Assembly: GCA_033809435.1 (NCBI GenBank) | Contig: JAPXLS010000139.1 | Coordinates: forward strand, 1 to 6,037 | Direction of reading: 5' to 3' | Length of the DNA: 6,037 bases | From: JAAZIN01 sp033809435 | GTDB taxonomy: Bacteria > Bacillota > Dethiobacteria > DTU022 | Part shown: piece after piece, positions 5,392 through 6,037 of the stretch | How positions within the stretch are numbered: position 1 is the stretch's first letter | Layout of the letters: each line of letters begins with the position of its first letter | Notes under the pieces: generated by a model | Databases searched by the model: none | What the model was told of the DNA's origin: nothing | The model's input: the letters and a program-made list of their open reading frames with translations, nothing else | Translations under genes and position numbers: made by a program

Positions 5392-6037
5392 ATGATGGAA
5401 CAGTTTCAGCTTACCGTTATCGGCGGGGGGCCGGGAGGTTACAGTGCTGCGCTGCGGGGCGCTGCGCTGGGCCTGAAAACGCTTCTGATCGAGAAAGAGC
5501 GCCTGGGCGGCACCTGCTTAAACCACGGCTGTATTCCCACGAAGAGCCTGCTGCACAGCGCAGCACTCTATCGCAATCTCAAGGGCGCCGCCGCCTTTGG
5601 CATCCATGCCGGCGAGGTCGGTTTCGACTATGCCCGGATTCAGGAGCGCAAGGTCTCCGTGGTGGAGCATCTTGTGGGCGGCCTGGAGGGGCTGCTCAAG
5701 GCCGCCGGAGTGGAGGTCTGGACCGGCCGGGCCGATCTGCTTCCGGAAAGAAGGATCCAGGTGACCCTGCCGGGCGGGGAGGGGCGCATTGCCGGGACGG
5801 ATAAATTGATCATTGCCACCGGTGGAAGCGAGATCGTGCCCCCCGTACCCGGGATGGATTTGCCCGGGGTGATCTACTCCCGGGAGGCGCTGGCCCTGAC
5901 CGGGCTTCCCTCCGGCCTGGCTGTCATCGGCGGCGGCGTTATCGCCCTGGAAATGGCCACCATCTTTGCCGCCTTCGGCGTTCCCGTAACCATTGTCCAG
6001 CGGAGTATCCTTCTGCGCCGCGAGGATCGCGAGATGG
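5392..6037 (+). CDS. lpdA: Dihydrolipoamide dehydrogenase (GCS L-protein), 3'-truncated by window edge
   Basis: This is a flavoprotein disulfide reductase that regenerates the lipoyl disulfide of GcvH. The frame is open from ATG 5392 (or 5395) to the window end, giving 215 residues of an expected 450-475. Visible are the FAD-binding GGGPGGYSAA (11-20), the redox disulfide GGTC42LNHGC47IPTK, the IIATGG motif (140-145) and the pyridine-nucleotide Rossmann motif VIGGGVIALE (178-187). The missing half would hold the dimer interface and the His-Glu pair. Unusual: the nucleotide motif ends in Ala (A185) and the second strand reads TIVQRSILLRRED. Gln203-Arg204 replace the acidic residue usual in NAD-dependent Lpd, and the pattern resembles NADPH-using mercuric and glutathione reductases. 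Gene position after the lipoylation genes argues for Lpd rather than MerA, and there is no N-terminal heavy-metal domain. A shadow frame starting at 5373 overlaps it and is not coding. Confidence 0.9.
   Translation, partial: MMEQFQLTVIGGGPGGYSAALRGAALGLKTLLIEKERLGGTCLNHGCIPTKSLLHSAALYRNLKGAAAFGIHAGEVGFDYARIQERKVSVVEHLVGGLEGLLKAAGVEVWTGRADLLPERRIQVTLPGGEGRIAGTDKLIIATGGSEIVPPVPGMDLPGVIYSREALALTGLPSGLAVIGGGVIALEMATIFAAFGVPVTIVQRSILLRREDREM

Noticed and set aside
5373..5804. 143-residue plus-strand frame overlapping lpdA
   Set aside because: It is a shadow in another frame: it is Arg/Gly-rich, while the lpdA frame shows FAD, disulfide and Rossmann motifs across the same bases.
1..6037. CRISPR array, tRNA/rRNA genes, insertion sequence or phage genes
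   Set aside because: I saw no regular spaced repeats, no tRNA-like cloverleaf sequence and no transposase or integrase frames. Nearly the whole window is occupied by the six metabolic genes.

Overview
This GC-rich window (clearly above 60% GC by eye) carries one gene block, all on the + strand, devoted to the glycine cleavage system (GCS) and its lipoyl cofactor. The order is: 3' part of gcvPA, complete gcvPB, two different radical SAM genes that match the two-protein lipoyl synthase (lipS1, lipS2), a LipM-type octanoyltransferase gene, and the 5' part of a dihydrolipoamide dehydrogenase gene (lpdA). The host looks like an anaerobic, high-GC bacterium of Firmicutes/Clostridia type. The reasons are the split P-protein (GcvPA/GcvPB), the LipM-type rather than LipB-type octanoyltransferase, strong GGAGG-type ribosome binding sites and frequent GTG/TTG starts. 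This placement is an inference; nothing in the window fixes the taxon.

Layout: bases 1-1005 are gcvPA, entering the window already about 110 residues into the protein. gcvPB (1002-2468), lipS1 (2465-3322) and lipS2 (3319-4320) each overlap the preceding gene by exactly 4 bases (ATGA, GTGA, GTGA). lipM (TTG start at 4324) follows lipS2 after 3 bases. A 174-base gap (5218-5391) with a good stem-loop precedes lpdA, which runs off the right edge. I see no convincing terminator or sigma-70 promoter anywhere. The antisense strand holds only long GC-driven shadow frames.

How the genes work together: GcvPA/GcvPB form the PLP-dependent decarboxylase that loads the aminomethyl group of glycine onto the lipoyl arm of GcvH. 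LipM should move an octanoyl group from acyl carrier protein onto GcvH (directly, or for onward relay). LipS2 then LipS1 should insert sulfur at C8 and C6 to complete the lipoyl group, and Lpd reoxidises (or, in glycine synthesis, reduces) it. GcvH and GcvT are not in the window and presumably lie upstream of base 1. The locus is thus a nearly self-contained package that both encodes the GCS and builds its cofactor, without a classical LipA in view.

Most noteworthy: (1) the LipS1/LipS2 pair inside a bacterial gcv operon, together with LipM; (2) a dispersed-repeat sequence of the CHPERSEGS type sitting in frame inside lipM; (3) an lpdA nucleotide-binding motif that looks NADP(H)-type rather than NAD(H)-type; (4) a cluster of TGAGTCAA repeats with a perfect 10-bp inverted repeat at the 3' end of lipS2; (5) a stem-loop just before the lpdA ribosome binding site.
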